Assembly: GCA_037954665.1 (NCBI GenBank)
Contig: JBBMOL010000181.1
Span: 744,001 to 808,000 of the forward strand
Length of the DNA: 64,000 nucleotides
Direction: 5' to 3'
Source of the DNA: Laguncularia racemosa
Taxonomy: Eukaryota; Streptophyta; Magnoliopsida; Myrtales; Combretaceae
Part shown: one piece after another, positions 34,270 to 45,296 of the stretch
Numbering within the stretch: position 1 is the stretch's first letter
Layout: every line of letters begins with the position of its first letter
Translations under genes and position numbers: made by a program
The notes under the pieces: model-generated
The model's input: the letters and a program-made list of their open reading frames with translations, nothing else
What the model was told of the DNA's origin: nothing
Databases searched by the model: none

Positions 34270-34455
34270 TGATGTGCTCAATCCAAGATTAAGCACATAT
34301 AAAAATCAATTGAAAGGACAATCCAACAATGTCAATCAAACTAGTCTCAATCACATGAACAATGCCGTCATTTCCAATGAATTTAACTAATTTCTCAATT
34401 ATGATGTGTTTTGAATCTTAATCCAAATATGATATAGCTCTGATACCAAAAGATG
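34270..34455 (-). repeat. Extra 186-bp tail at the 3' end of A2
   Basis: Next to the LTR end, the minus strand reads TCTTTTGGTATCAGAGC, a primer-site sequence. It then ends at 34270 with GCTTAATCTTGGATTGAGCACATCA-like sequence resembling a diverged A LTR terminus. The target duplication abuts this tail, so the tail entered together with the element. Confidence 0.7.
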
Positions 34456-35491
34456 AGGTGCCTAATCACACTTTAAAACACATCCAAAAGACTTAAGAAA
34501 AGATATCTCAAGTCTAGGCAAAATCGGGATCCAAAAAATGGCACTTTCAATTGAACCCTAATGTTGAAATGATGAAATTCAATCAACTAATAAATAATCA
34601 GAATACCCCAAAGAAAATGCCTTTATAATAACACTCTAATGTCATATAATCCACTCAAATTTATGCCTCAATTTGACAAAGAAAACCCATAAAGTAAGAT
34701 TCCTTTCCCAATGGTGAAAATCACGTTTTCAGTGTAACTTCAATGATGATCCCAAATCAAATGATAAGTACTTCAATAAACACAAGAATTCGTGTACAAT
34801 AAGATGTAAATCTGACCAAGAACTATCTCAAATCAACCCTAGTACAACCATCACTAGAGAAGAAAAGAAATCACAACAAAATGAAATTGATAAAAATCCA
34901 CAATTTCAAGATGTTGCACTCGCCACAATTCAGTCTTGGAATTGAAATTGATAAGAGTTGGAACCAAGGTATGAACCCTAATTCACACGTGAAAAAGAGA
35001 GGTGTATGTTATGCAAAAATAAGCTCCCTCAAACCCTCTCTTAAGCAGTATTTATACTTGCTACTTCTAGGGTTAAAAGTGCTCAAAAATTACAAGTTTG
35101 GCCACTTTTAAGGTGGCTAACCCTAATGATGAAATTACTGGAATAAAAGTGTCCAAAACCCAAAATACAACCAAATAGTTCATAAAAGAATAAATATATA
35201 AAAGAATGGTCTTCAAGATGTCGGTTCTTCTATAGGATCCATCGGCCCAGCTCATCATCGGTTTAGGTCGGTCCATGGATTAACCCACAAGCTGAGTCTG
35301 AGGGGTTTGTCCATTGCCTATTAGAATATGATAAGTGTGCTGTTGGAATACACAATACAACAATAATAGAAAAGAGGTTAATATATAAATTAATTTCGGG
35401 GTCAATCTGCTCAAAATGGGCCTCAACGTCAAGATTTGAAAACTTCAGTTCTTGCCCTAATGATAGGTCTTGTCGGATTTTTATTCTATCA
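34456..35491 (-). repeat. 3' LTR of A2
   Basis: Plus-strand reading starts TGAGGTGCCTAATCAC and ends TTATTCTATCA. It differs from the 5' LTR mostly by single-base insertions and deletions. The TATA palindrome near 35046-35062 has lost one base. Confidence 0.85.
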
Positions 35492-36562
35492 TTTCCTCGG
35501 GCCTCAAAAAGATTTGTCCTCAAATCTAGTAGATCAAATGTAGTAGAGACGTTGTTTCCTCCTTAGCACGTCACCTGAAGAAATATCTCTGCGAATCCTA
35601 ATATCTGAAATACTACAGGTGGTGGATTGTCTTCTCTCCTCCGTTTCCAGGTTGTTTCTCTCTGCAACACAAATAATGACCATTATCCACTAAAGTTACC
35701 CCTGTATCAACCTGTTCCACTGAAACTGTTTCCTATTTTTCTAACTCATCTGTATGTTGCTGATCCTTATGGTCTCTCTAATGGTTGGACCAACTGCTCA
35801 TACCCTCTAAACCTCTGATGGTGAACATAACTGTCTCTGAACAGTTTGGCTCTCTGGTGGTCTGTGCTGTCTGACTATGATCATTATAGTCCTATGAAGG
35901 TTGGCACATCGGTGTCTGCATTGCACAGTTTGGTCCTCTGCTGTTTGATCATGTGGCTATGATCCTCAAGATTCTGTGATGGTTGTTTTATCTGTTTTGC
36001 ATCTCCTGGACCTCTGATGGTGACATAGGGTTCAATTACTATACGTTTACTATCCTTTTTAAACATTAAGTATTTCTATACCCATCATGTTACCATCATG
36101 TCATACAACCATGGTCTACCAAGTAATATATGGGATGCACAAAGAGGAAGAATATCAACATTCAAGCTCATCATAGTACCTATCCCCTATACTGAAGGGT
36201 ACCTAGCCTTTGGGTTAACACAAAGACCATCTTGATCATTCAACCAATGTAATGTATTGGGTTTTGGATGTGGGATAGTTTCAAGTTTCAACTTCGATAC
36301 TAATGATGCAGCTACAACATTTAGTACAACTACCGCCATCAATAATAATTGCGCACAAGTTTCTATTGTACCCTACAGAAGTATGGAACAAGTTTTCTCT
36401 TTGTCCCTCATCAATGGTTTGAAAAGAAGTCATGTCCCGATGCAATATGTTAGCATAATGAAACATTTCACTAGACATGATTGTACTAAAATCCAACAAT
36501 ACGATAATTATCTTCACACTTCCAAGGTTCAAGTACACAACCAAACCACAAATAAAGTACAC
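35263..36562 (-). pseudogene. A2 protease remnant and pol tail
   Basis: The protease is recognisable by IIIDGGSCT (about 36330) and by comparison with A3: the motif regions HPKPYTLHWLND and LLGRPWLYD are present but in shifting frames. The tail RTNLFEARG(N/D)DR lies at the LTR junction. Gag is absent upstream. A one-base insertion near 36318 breaks the frame just after the active site. Confidence 0.75.
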
Positions 36563-37502
36563 TCAACTACTTCCAAGTAGATAGAATTAAATTCAACAAC
36601 AAGTGTTTAGTAACTAGTTCAGTTACTTTCACACATTTAATGAGTTGTTTGAATTTGAAATTCTATTACTCACTTTCCTTTTTCGCTAAAGTTTTACACC
36701 CACAATGAATCTTAATGTGCAGCACCTTTAATCCACATAAATCCACAAATTTACATCACCAACACACACTTCAATCACGGTGCACTCACTCCACCATAAC
36801 TCCACGACAAAAACACAAACAACAACAACAACAATTAAGATGTATCACTTCCACGGCAACAACAAGGTGAATATTGATTACAAGTAGTCTTCAACTTCTA
36901 TGGAAAATAATGAAGACAAAAGATTAATAAGTAGCTTTCTCAAAATAAATTCTGAATCCCACTATAGGCAGCAACTTTCAATTTGAAATTCAAATAATTT
37001 TCACTTATTGCAAGCCTTCCTCAATTGGTAACAATGAATTCAAATTCAAATAGCAATCATTAACTCCCACAACTTAATTGCATATGATTTGAATTCAAAT
37101 AATTCCTTACTAATCAAACTTAATGTAATCTGCAAATTATACTTCACAAATTCAGAATTACACAATGGATTCAAAGACAACAAACTTCACAACTCCACAT
37201 GCCACAAGCTACTTCACGGCAACAATTTGGTAAGTTTCACAATTTCAAAACAATTTGCTAAAGTAACTTCACCTTGTAGTTCTGCTCTTCCACGTGAATT
37301 AGTGTCCACAAAGTGATTAATAACCCTTTCCCCAAATCAACTCCAAATTAGCAAATCAAATCCCAATCCAACACAATTTCGCAATCTAAAACAACTACAA
37401 CAACAATAACTACACAATTGCGGTTTTTTTTTTCACTTGATCAACCCTAATTGTTGATCACTTCCACGAAATTGAATACAACCAATTCCCTTCTCTCAAC
37501 AA
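36563..37502 (-). other. Leader of A2
   Basis: Untranslated sequence matching the A3 leader in most blocks, for example CAATTGGTAACAATGAATTC on the plus strand near 37024-37043. No coding frame. Confidence 0.6.
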
Positions 37503-37516
37503 GAGCTCTGATACCA
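37503..37516 (-). other. Primer binding site of A2
   Basis: TGGTATCAGAGCTC on the minus strand, five bases from the LTR at 37522. Confidence 0.8.
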
Positions 37517-37521
37517 AAATA

Positions 37522-38548
37522 TGATGTGCCTAATTCCACTTAAGCACAATCAAAAGAATCAAGGAAAAACACCTTAATTCACAAAACACAACCGGTTCAA
37601 TTGAGGGTGATTTCACGTGAAGATTTGATGGAAAAATGATGATCAAATGATATAATTGTAATCTCTAATGATAATTTAACCAATAACCACAATAAGGCTT
37701 GAGAATCACGTGGAAATTAGATCAAAATGAAGCAACACAAACCGTGAATTCCACTTCCCATTTCAATACCAAATCCACGTCACAATGCACTAAAAATGAT
37801 GTGAATTCAATAACTAAAAGAACAATCAATCTTACAAGATTGATGTCCACGAATTACAATAACCAATAAGTCCAAGAAAGATTCAAATCTACCCTAGATA
37901 TGACTCACTAGAGAAGAATGAACATCAACAAAGATGAATCGATATTACTCACGATTTCTCCTTTATTGCACTCGCCACAATTCCACTTCTTGGGATTGAA
38001 ATTGATAGAGAATTTTGGAATTTAGGAAACCCTAAGCCCTCTCACGAAAATGTGAAGTGTTTTTCTGCAAAATTAAGCCTCCTCAAACCCTCTCTTAAGC
38101 AAGTATTTATTTCTTGCTACTTCTAGGGTTAAAAAGTGCCAAAATTACAAGTTTGCCACTTTTAAGGTGGCTACCCTAAATGAAAATTACATGGAAATAA
38201 AAGTGTCCCAAAATCAAAATACAACCAAAATAGTTCATAAAAGAATAAATATATAAAAGAAATGGTCTTCAAGATGTCGGTCTTCTATAGGATCCATCGG
38301 CCCAGCTCATCATCGGTTTAGGTCGGTCCATGGATAACCCACAAGCTGAGTCTGAGGGGGTTTGTCCATTGCCCTATAGAATATGATAAGTGTGCCTATT
38401 GGAATACACAATACAACAATAATAGAAAAGAGGTTAATATATAAATAATTTCGGGGTCAATCTGCTCAAAATGGGCCCTCAACGTCAAGATTTGAAATCC
38501 TTCATTCTTGCCCTAATGATAGGTCTTGTCGGATTTTTATTCCTATCA
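37522..38548 (-). repeat. 5' LTR of A2
   Basis: Plus-strand reading starts TGATGTGCCTAATTCC and ends TTATTCCTATCA, directly at the GGTTT duplication. The TATA palindrome near 38099-38117 is mutated. Confidence 0.9.
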
Positions 38549-38553
38549 GGTTT

Positions 38554-38612
38554 CGTCACACGTTGGCATGGTTCGTATCAGTTAGGAATCTGAGCAAACC
38601 GATTTCGTATCA
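38554..38612 (+). repeat. 5' LTR of B1, last part
   Basis: Continues from 34269 and ends CCGATTTCGTATCA, identical to the 3' LTR end at 44646. Confidence 0.9.
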
Positions 38613-38616
38613 GTTT

Positions 38617-38630
38617 TGGTATCAGAGCCT
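38617..38630 (+). other. Primer binding site of B1
   Basis: TGGTATCAGAGCCT, four bases after the LTR, matching initiator tRNA-Met. Confidence 0.85.
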
Positions 38631-39081
38631 AGGTTTGTTAAACCATCAGTTCGGTTTGGAAGGTAACATCAAAACCTTAACTCCAATCGTTCATAAACAA
38701 TTTCATAGTGTTAATTGTCTATTGAAGTGTAGTACTTACTATTCAATTTTGTTACGACAAAAAAAAGGAAGAATCATGATAAAAAAAAGGAACGTGATCA
38801 GGAGCAACAAACAAAGGCGACAAAAAAAAAAATCTGAAAGAAAAAGAGGAAAAAATTTCGAGCCCTAGAGTTGTTTTGAATTCTACAGAAGGGAATTGGT
38901 GTTAGTTTGGGTTAGTTCCAAGAGAATTGAGAAGAGCAATTGGTGAGTTGATATCGTCATTTCTTGTGAGAATACACGAGTGACTATGTGATATCATCCT
39001 TTGAGCGAAACACGTAAGGGAGTGTATCGTGAGGCTTAATTATATATATTTGTGTTAGTACTAATCTTTTCTGCAGGAACT
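38631..39081 (+). other. Leader of B1
   Basis: Short untranslated region with A-rich tracts near 38756-38875 and GTGTTAGTACTAATC directly before gag. The B2 leader (14086-14579) matches it. Confidence 0.6.
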
Positions 39082-42000
39082 ATGTCGAGGCAACATTCTC
39101 CTGAATGTGAGAGGGGAAGGTTTGATGCTAAGTTAGTGATTGAGGCGTTGAGGGGTGAGATGAAGAGAATGTTTCAGGAGGGAATGGAACAAATTCATGA
39201 GACGGTGGAACAAAGACTAGAGCAATCTAAAAACATCTTCCAAGGCGTAAGAGGGAGAGTTTTTCTAGGAGAGTATAAAAGGGTGGAGATGGAATGTCTG
39301 ATGATGAATTTGATGAACCTTCTATCGGGAGTTATAGAGGTTATAGTGGTAGGAATAGAGAGAATAATCAACTGAGTAGTATAAAGATGAAGATTCCTCC
39401 TTTCCAAGGGAAGAATGATCCCGAGGCGTACTTAGAGTGGGAGAAGAAGGTAAAGATGGTGTTTTGATTGTCACAACTATAGTGGGAGAAAGAAAGTGAA
39501 ACTTGCTGCCATTGAATTTTCGGATTATGCCATAGTGTGGTGGGATCAACTAATGTTGAATCGAAGAAGGAATGGCGAACCACCTATTGAGTCGTGGGAA
39601 GAGATGAAGAAGTGGTTTGTGCCTGCATATTACTATCATGAATTACACAACAAATTGCAAACTCTTAAGCAGGGAAGCCGAAGTGTGGATGAGTATTTCA
39701 AGGAGATGGAAGTTACTATGATTAGGGCGAATGTAGAGGAGGATAGAGAAGCTACCATGGCTAGGTTTCTTGCTGAATTGAATAGAGAAATTCAAAATGT
39801 CGTGGAATTGCAGCATTATGTAGAATTGGAAGATATGGTTCATATGGCTATAAAGGTTGAGAACCAACACAGGAGGAAAGGTAGTAGTACTACACGGTTT
39901 CAACAGGATGTTGGTTCAATCCGCCTGGAAGACTAACCAATGGAAGAAGGAAGAAAAGCCTTTACCCACCAAACCAAAAGAAGAGCAGAGGCAAGCGGGT
40001 TCTACCCCTGGTAACCAAGGTAAACTTGATTCTTCTACTCCTAGAAATCATGAAATTAGATGTTTTAAATGCCATGGTAGAGGCCATATTGCTAGTCAAT
40101 GTCCGAATAGGCGTGTTATGATTCTGTGTGATGATGGTGAGTATGAGACTAAGGGGGATAGTGAAGAGGATGATATGCCTCCATTAGAGGACACTAGTGA
40201 TGATGAGGAGCCTGCAATAGGGAAGTTAGTGGCAGTGGTGAAGAGAGCTTTGAATGTGCAGGTGAAGGAAAAAGAGGAGGTGTAAAGAGAGAATATCTTT
40301 CATACTTGATGTTATCTAGGTGATCATATTTGCAGTGTGATCATTGATGGAGGAAGTTGCACTAATGTGGTGAGTAATTTTATTGTTAAGAGGTTGGGAC
40401 TCAAGACTACTAAACACCCTAGTCCATATAAATTGCAGTGGCTGAATGATAGTGGCGAGACTAAGGTGAGTAAGCAAGCCTTGATTGCTTTTTGCATTGG
40501 TAGGTATGAGGATGAGGTGTTATGCGATGTAGTGCTAATGCAAGCGTGTCATGTGTTGTTGGGGAGGCCATGGCAATTTGATTGGAAGGTTGTTCATGAT
40601 GGCTTTTCTAACAAGTATACGCTTGTTCACCTAGGGAAAAGCTTTAATCTTAAACCCTTAACACCTAAACAGGTGTATGAGGATCAGTTGCAGCTACAAC
40701 AGTCTTTTGCAAAATATAAGGTGAGTGAAAAACAAAGGGAGAGTGAGAGAGCAAAAGACAGCGAGAAAGAAAAGGAACACAAAAGTCGATATCAAAAGGA
40801 AAAAGAGAGGAATGCTGGAAAGAGTGTGAGAGACCAAGTTGAAGGGGAATCAACTTTGGTGGTGAGTGAAAAGGAGAGTGCAGCCTTGCAAAAGGAGAGT
40901 TGTGTGGCAAGAGCGAGTGTAGTGTGGAGAGCATTAGTGATGAAGCAACCTATGTTGTTGCTGGTTTTTAAGGAAACTTGTTTGAATACTAACGAACTAT
41001 TTAATTCTTTGCCTAGTATGGTTGTGTCTATTGTGCAGGACTTTGAAGATGTCTTCCCTGAGGAGATTCCAAAGGGATTACCACCTATTCGTGGTATTGA
41101 GCACCAGATTGACCTAGTACCCGGAGCATCGATACCAAACAAACCGGCTTATAGGAGCAATCCAGAGGAGACAAAGGAACTCCAAAGGCAGGTCGATGAA
41201 TTAATGGAGAAGGGGTACGTGAGAGAAAGCATGAGTCCATGTGCAGTGCCTGTGATTTTAGTGCCTAAGAAGGATGGGTCATGGAGAATGTGTGTTGACT
41301 GCCGCGCCATCAACAACATCACGGTAAAGTATCGTCATCCCATTCCTCGCTTAGATGACATGTTAAATGAGTTACATGGGTCTAATGTCTTTTCCAAAAT
41401 TGATCTGAAAAGCGGATATCACCAAATTAGAATGAAAGAAGGTAATGAATGGAAAACCGCATTTAAGACAAAATATGGATTGTATGAGTGGTTAGTAATG
41501 CCTTTCGGGTTAACTAACGCACCTAGTACTTTTATGAGACTTATGAACCATGTTTTGAGGACTTTTATTGGCAAATTTGTGGTTGTCCATTTTGATGATA
41601 TCCTCATTTACAGCAAGAGTTTGGAGGACCATATATCTCACTTGAGGGATGTTTTAGAAGCGCTTCGAAAGGAGCAATTATATGCTAACCTCAAGAAGTG
41701 CACTTTTTGCACAGACAAACTTGTGTTTCTTGGTTTTGTTGTTAGTGCACAGGGGATATAGGTTGATGAAGAAAAGATTCGTGCGATCCAAGAATGGCCT
41801 AGTCCAACTAATGTAGGTAATGTGCGGAGTTTCCATGCACTAGCGAGCTTTTATAGGAGGTTTGTGAAGGATTTCAGTACCATTGCAGCACCACTTACTA
41901 AGGTAATTAAGAAGAACATGGGGTTCAGATGGGGAGAGCAACAAGAGAAGGCCTTTCAGACGCTTAAAAATAAGCTAACTCAGGCGCCATTACTTGCTTT

Positions 42001-43879
42001 ACCTAATTTCGCTAAAATGTTTGAAATTGAGTGTGATGCTTTAGGATTAGGTATTGGAGCAGTGCTCATGCAAGAGAGAAGACCAATTGCATTCTTTAGC
42101 GAGAAGCTAAGTGGGGCAACCTTGAACTACCCTACTTATGACAAGGAGTTATATGCCTTGGTTCGAGCACTAGAGACTTGGCAACACTATCTTTGGCCAA
42201 AAGAGTTCGTGATCCACACTGACCATGAATCTTTGAAGTACTTGAAAGGACAACACAAGCTAAACAAAAGGCATGCTCATTGGGTGGAGTTCATCGAAAC
42301 ATTTCCCTATGTCATCCACTACAAGCAAGGTAAAGAGAATGCCGTTGCTGATGCACTTTCTAGAAGGTATGCTCTTATCTCTACTCTTAGTTCTAGATTG
42401 CTTGGTTTTAAGCACATTAAGGAATTATATGCCGCTAATTGAGATTTTTGTGAGGAGTATGTGCATTGTGAGAAGAGTGGGCATGGTAAATTTTATAAAC
42501 ATGAAGGATTTTTGTTTAGGGAGAGTAAACTATACATTCCAATTTGTTCTTTAAGAGAATTACTAGTGAGGGAGTCTCATGGAGGAGGTTTAATGGGACA
42601 TTTTGGAGTAGCTAAAACCTTAGGGGTATTACAGGAACACTTCTATTGGCCTCACATGAAACGAGATGTTGAGTGGATTTGTAAGCGATGTGTCATGTGT
42701 AAGCAAGCAAACTCTAGAGTCCAACCTCAAGGGCTTTATACCCCACTTCCCATTCCTCATGAGCCTTGGGTAGATATTTCCATGGATTTTGTGTTAGGAT
42801 TACCCAGGTTTAGACATGGTCGAGATTCTATTTTTGTAGTCGTGGATAGATTCTCTAAAATGGCACATTTCATTCCTTGTCACAAAACAGATGATGCTTG
42901 CAATATTGCTAATTTGTTCTTTAAGGAAGTTGTGAGATTACATGGTATGCCTAGAACAATCGTATCGGATAGAGATGCTAAGTTCTTGAGCTACTTCTGG
43001 AAGACATTGTGGGCTAAGTTAGGAACTAAGTTATTGTTTTCTACTACTTGTCATCCACAGACTAATGGTCAAACTGAGGTAGTAAATTAAACTTTATCTA
43101 CTTTGATGACGGCTGTCATTGAAAAGAACATTAAAAGTTAGGAGGATTGTTTGCCGCATGTTGAATTTGCCTATAATCGCACAATGCATTCTGCTACTAA
43201 GTTTACTCCTTTCGAAATTGTGTATGGTTTTAATCCACTAACTCCTTTAGATTTATCATCTTTGCCTATTTCTGAGTATGTTAATCTAGATGGCAAGAAG
43301 AAAGCAGAATTTGTTAAACAGATCCATGAGAAGGCAAGGCTAAACATTGAGCGAAGAACATAGCAGTATGTGAAACAAGCCAACAAGGGTTGCCGACAAG
43401 CTGTCTTTGAACCTGGAGACTGGGTTTGGGTTCACATGCGCAAAGAGTGGTTTCCTGTGCAGCGTCGATCTAAACTACTTCCTAAAGGCGATGGACCATT
43501 TCAAATTCTTGAGCACATCAATGATAATGCATACAAGATAGATTTACCAAGTGAGTATCAAGTAAGTGCTACATTTAATGTTACTGATTTGAGTCCTTTT
43601 GATGTAGGCGATGATTTAAGGACAAATCCTTTTCAAGAGGAGGGGAATGATGAGAACCATGATGGGAGCCAAGCCAGAAGATGGAATGTGGATCCTCTTG
43701 AAGTGCCACCTGGACCTATCACAAGAACTCGAGCAAAACGATTCCAGGAAGCACTTAACGGGTTGATAAAGGATGTCCATGAAGTCGGAAAAGATTGGAG
43801 CAATCGTGAAGTTGGAAAGGATTGGAATAACCATGGGAATGCCCTTGCTCTTGTACAAGTCATAACGTATACGGGTTGA
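39082..43879 (+). pseudogene. B1 gag-pol with all domains, multiply broken
   Basis: ATG at 39082 (MSRQHSPECERGRF, same start as B2). Order: gag to about 39930; knuckle CFKCHGRGHIASQC (about 40063-40104); protease IIDGGSCTNVVSNF (from 40340); reverse transcriptase with VPKKDGSWRMCVDCRAINN and VVVHFDDILIYSKS, where the usual Tyr before F-D-D is His; RNase H with CDALGLGIGAVL and HTDHESLKYL; integrase with GHFGVAKTLGVL ... CKRCVMCKQ, MDFVLGLPRF, SDRDAKFLSYFW and QTNGQTEVVN. The tail GPITRTRAKRFQEALNG, encoded inside the 3' LTR, resembles the CR motif of CRM elements. Lesions include frameshifts near 39240, 39466 and 39890 and stops at 40283, 40306, 41759, 42440, 43088, 43139 and 43361. It would have supplied all proteins for integration when intact. 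Confidence 0.93.
43634..43647 (+). other. Polypurine tract of B1, inside the pol frame
   Basis: AAGAGGAGGGGAA directly precedes the LTR start TGATGAGAACC and also encodes the residues QEEGN of pol. Confidence 0.75.
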
Positions 43880-43900
43880 AGAGGGCGTGTCTTTACAAGG

Positions 43901-44165
43901 CACGGCCGTGTAGGAGTGTAGAGGTTACATAGAATCATACATGGTCATATATACGGTTCAAAGGCACGGCCGTGTATGGTGTTAAGAATTTCCACAGAAA
44001 GATACACGACTAGAAGTATACGGTCGTGTATGTTGTCAAGGTTTCTACAGAAAGATATACGATTAGAAGTACACGGTCATGTACATTGTCAAGATTTCCA
44101 CAGAAAGATACACGACTAAAAGTACACGGTCGTGTACATCTCCAACGCCGGTTGTGTACTTCTCC
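43901..44165 (+). repeat. Tandem CACGG(C/T)CGTG array in U3 of B1
   Basis: Units of about 53 bp with the pattern TTGTCAAGATTTCCACAGAA, then GATACACGACTA, then AGTACACGGTCGTGTACA repeat roughly three times after two single CACGGCCGTG sites (43901-43910 and about 43963-43972). The 5' LTR has the same kind of array with a different unit count. Confidence 0.75.
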
Positions 44166-44295
44166 AACGCTGGCTCTAAGGCCGCTAGCCTTCATTCCTA
44201 CGCTACCGGCCTTCATGTCTTGTTTTGTTATTTTTACGCAACTTATTGAAGTGATGTCGTTTTGGGGCTTTATTGTTACGAATTGTAAACCGTAA

Positions 44296-44302
44296 TATAA
44301 AG
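44296..44302 (+). promoter_or_regulatory. TATA box of the B1 3' LTR
   Basis: TATAAAG, downstream of the CACGG array, followed by CTCCTAGGGTTTAG. In the 5' LTR the box is flanked by AAACCCTA and TAGGGTTT, an inverted telo-box pair (about 33977-34004). Confidence 0.6.
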
Positions 44303-44651
44303 CTCCTAGGGTTTAGAACATATAGAATATAGAACATACAACATTAAAGTTTGAAAAACACTTTTGAGAGAATTCCTCTCTTGTTCTTTAAAGAACTAAT
44401 CTAGAACTTATTGGATTTTTCTTCCGTGGCGTTCATCTCGACTTATCAATCGGTCTTTCATCCCGATTGTGGCGTCTTCATATTATACCAAGGTTCTTGT
44501 CTCGCTTATAGACAACGGGTCGCGGTTTCCACTTGAGTGTGTTTAGCATCTTAGGTAGCGAATTCTTAACGTATTGGTATTGGGTTTCGTCACACGTCGG
44601 CGTGGTTCATATCAGTTAGGAATTCGAGCAAACCGATTTCGTATCAACATT

Positions 44652-45161
44652 CCCTTCCGAAAGACTTAAACTTCCATAAAATTCTTTCACACACTCGCCA
44701 TAAACTAGAACTTGAGTAGAGCAAAGTTCCATACATCCTATGGGTTTTAAAAGTTCATTCCAGTAAAATCCATTACTTGTAAAGAAATTAAAATCCACAA
44801 AACTATAAGAACATACCTCGTTTTTCTTCCTTCAAAGAGATTTTGAAATTGAGGGTTTCAGACTCGGTACATTCCTTTGTTTTGTTTGCTTCTTGGCTGT
44901 TTTCTTGGGTGGAGAGGTTTCTCGAGTAACCTTTTCTTTCCCTTTTGAAGACGATGCAACCCGTTTTCTTTTGGAAATTTTCTTGGAACCTATGATAGAT
45001 TCGGAGTCAGGGGAACTCGAATTCTCCTCTATTGAAGGTTCTTGATGTTTTTCCGAAGAATCTGAAGATTCATCTTGAATCACTAAAGGCTTGCTGGAGG
45101 ATTTTGTTTTGAAGGATTTTTGTTTGAGACATTCTGAAGATTTAGGCGCTATTGGATTCAC
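44652..45161 (-). pseudogene. First half of the F post-pol frame
   Basis: Follows pol on the same strand after about 130 bases. The N-terminal part is rich in Ser, Lys and Glu (for example SDSSEKHQEPSIEENSSS and KRKRVASSSKGKEKV), likely disordered. After a stop at 44832 the frame resumes with DFNFFTSNGFYWNELL and VLVYGECVKEFYGSLSLSEGN. B1 then interrupts it, and 33351 onward continues with LVSKVCEQDL. The start codon is not settled, because the apparent start residue is GTG. The later part resembles the plant-transposon protein domain seen downstream of pol in some copia elements. Function unknown. Confidence 0.6.
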
Positions 45162-45296
45162 AATGAGAGAGAAGGAAAATAGAGAGAGAGAAAAAAAGCA
45201 GATTGCGAAGATAGGAAAAATTAGAGAAAAAGAAATATATATATATTATATGAATAAAGATTTTCAAATATTGAAGGTTTCGAGGGAAAAAAAAAA

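Larger units (their letters stand above)
34270..38548 (-). mobile_element. CRM-like non-autonomous element A2
   Basis: Inserted in the 5' LTR of B1; GGTTT is duplicated at 34265-34269 and 38549-38553. LTRs at 34456-35491 and 37522-38548 flank a 2.0-kb interior with primer site, leader and a damaged protease but no gag, reverse transcriptase, RNase H or integrase. The left end is odd: 186 bases (34270-34455) lie between the LTR and the duplication. The same deleted layout as A3 shows that this short form amplified. Confidence 0.9.
33357..44646 (+). mobile_element. CRM-like gypsy element B1, complete, interrupted by A2
   Basis: LTRs flank a full set of gag, protease, reverse transcriptase, RNase H and integrase domains on the plus strand. 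ACATT is duplicated at 33352-33356 and 44647-44651, inside the post-pol frame of F. The 5' LTR is split by A2 (34270-38548). Without A2 the element is about 7.0 kb. Its reverse transcriptase and the CR-like tail match the CRM clade of chromoviruses as I know it. Many frame lesions make it inactive. Confidence 0.93.
43648..44646 (+). repeat. 3' LTR of B1
   Basis: 999 bp, from TGATGAGAACC to TTTCGTATCA, followed by ACATT. It carries 77 codons of pol with the stop, the U3 array at 43901-44165, and a TATA box at 44296-44302. Confidence 0.93.

Noticed and set aside
44652..45161. F post-pol frame as a host gene captured by the element
   Set aside because: Possible, but no host homologue can be named, and a frame in this place is usual in Sirevirus-like elements.
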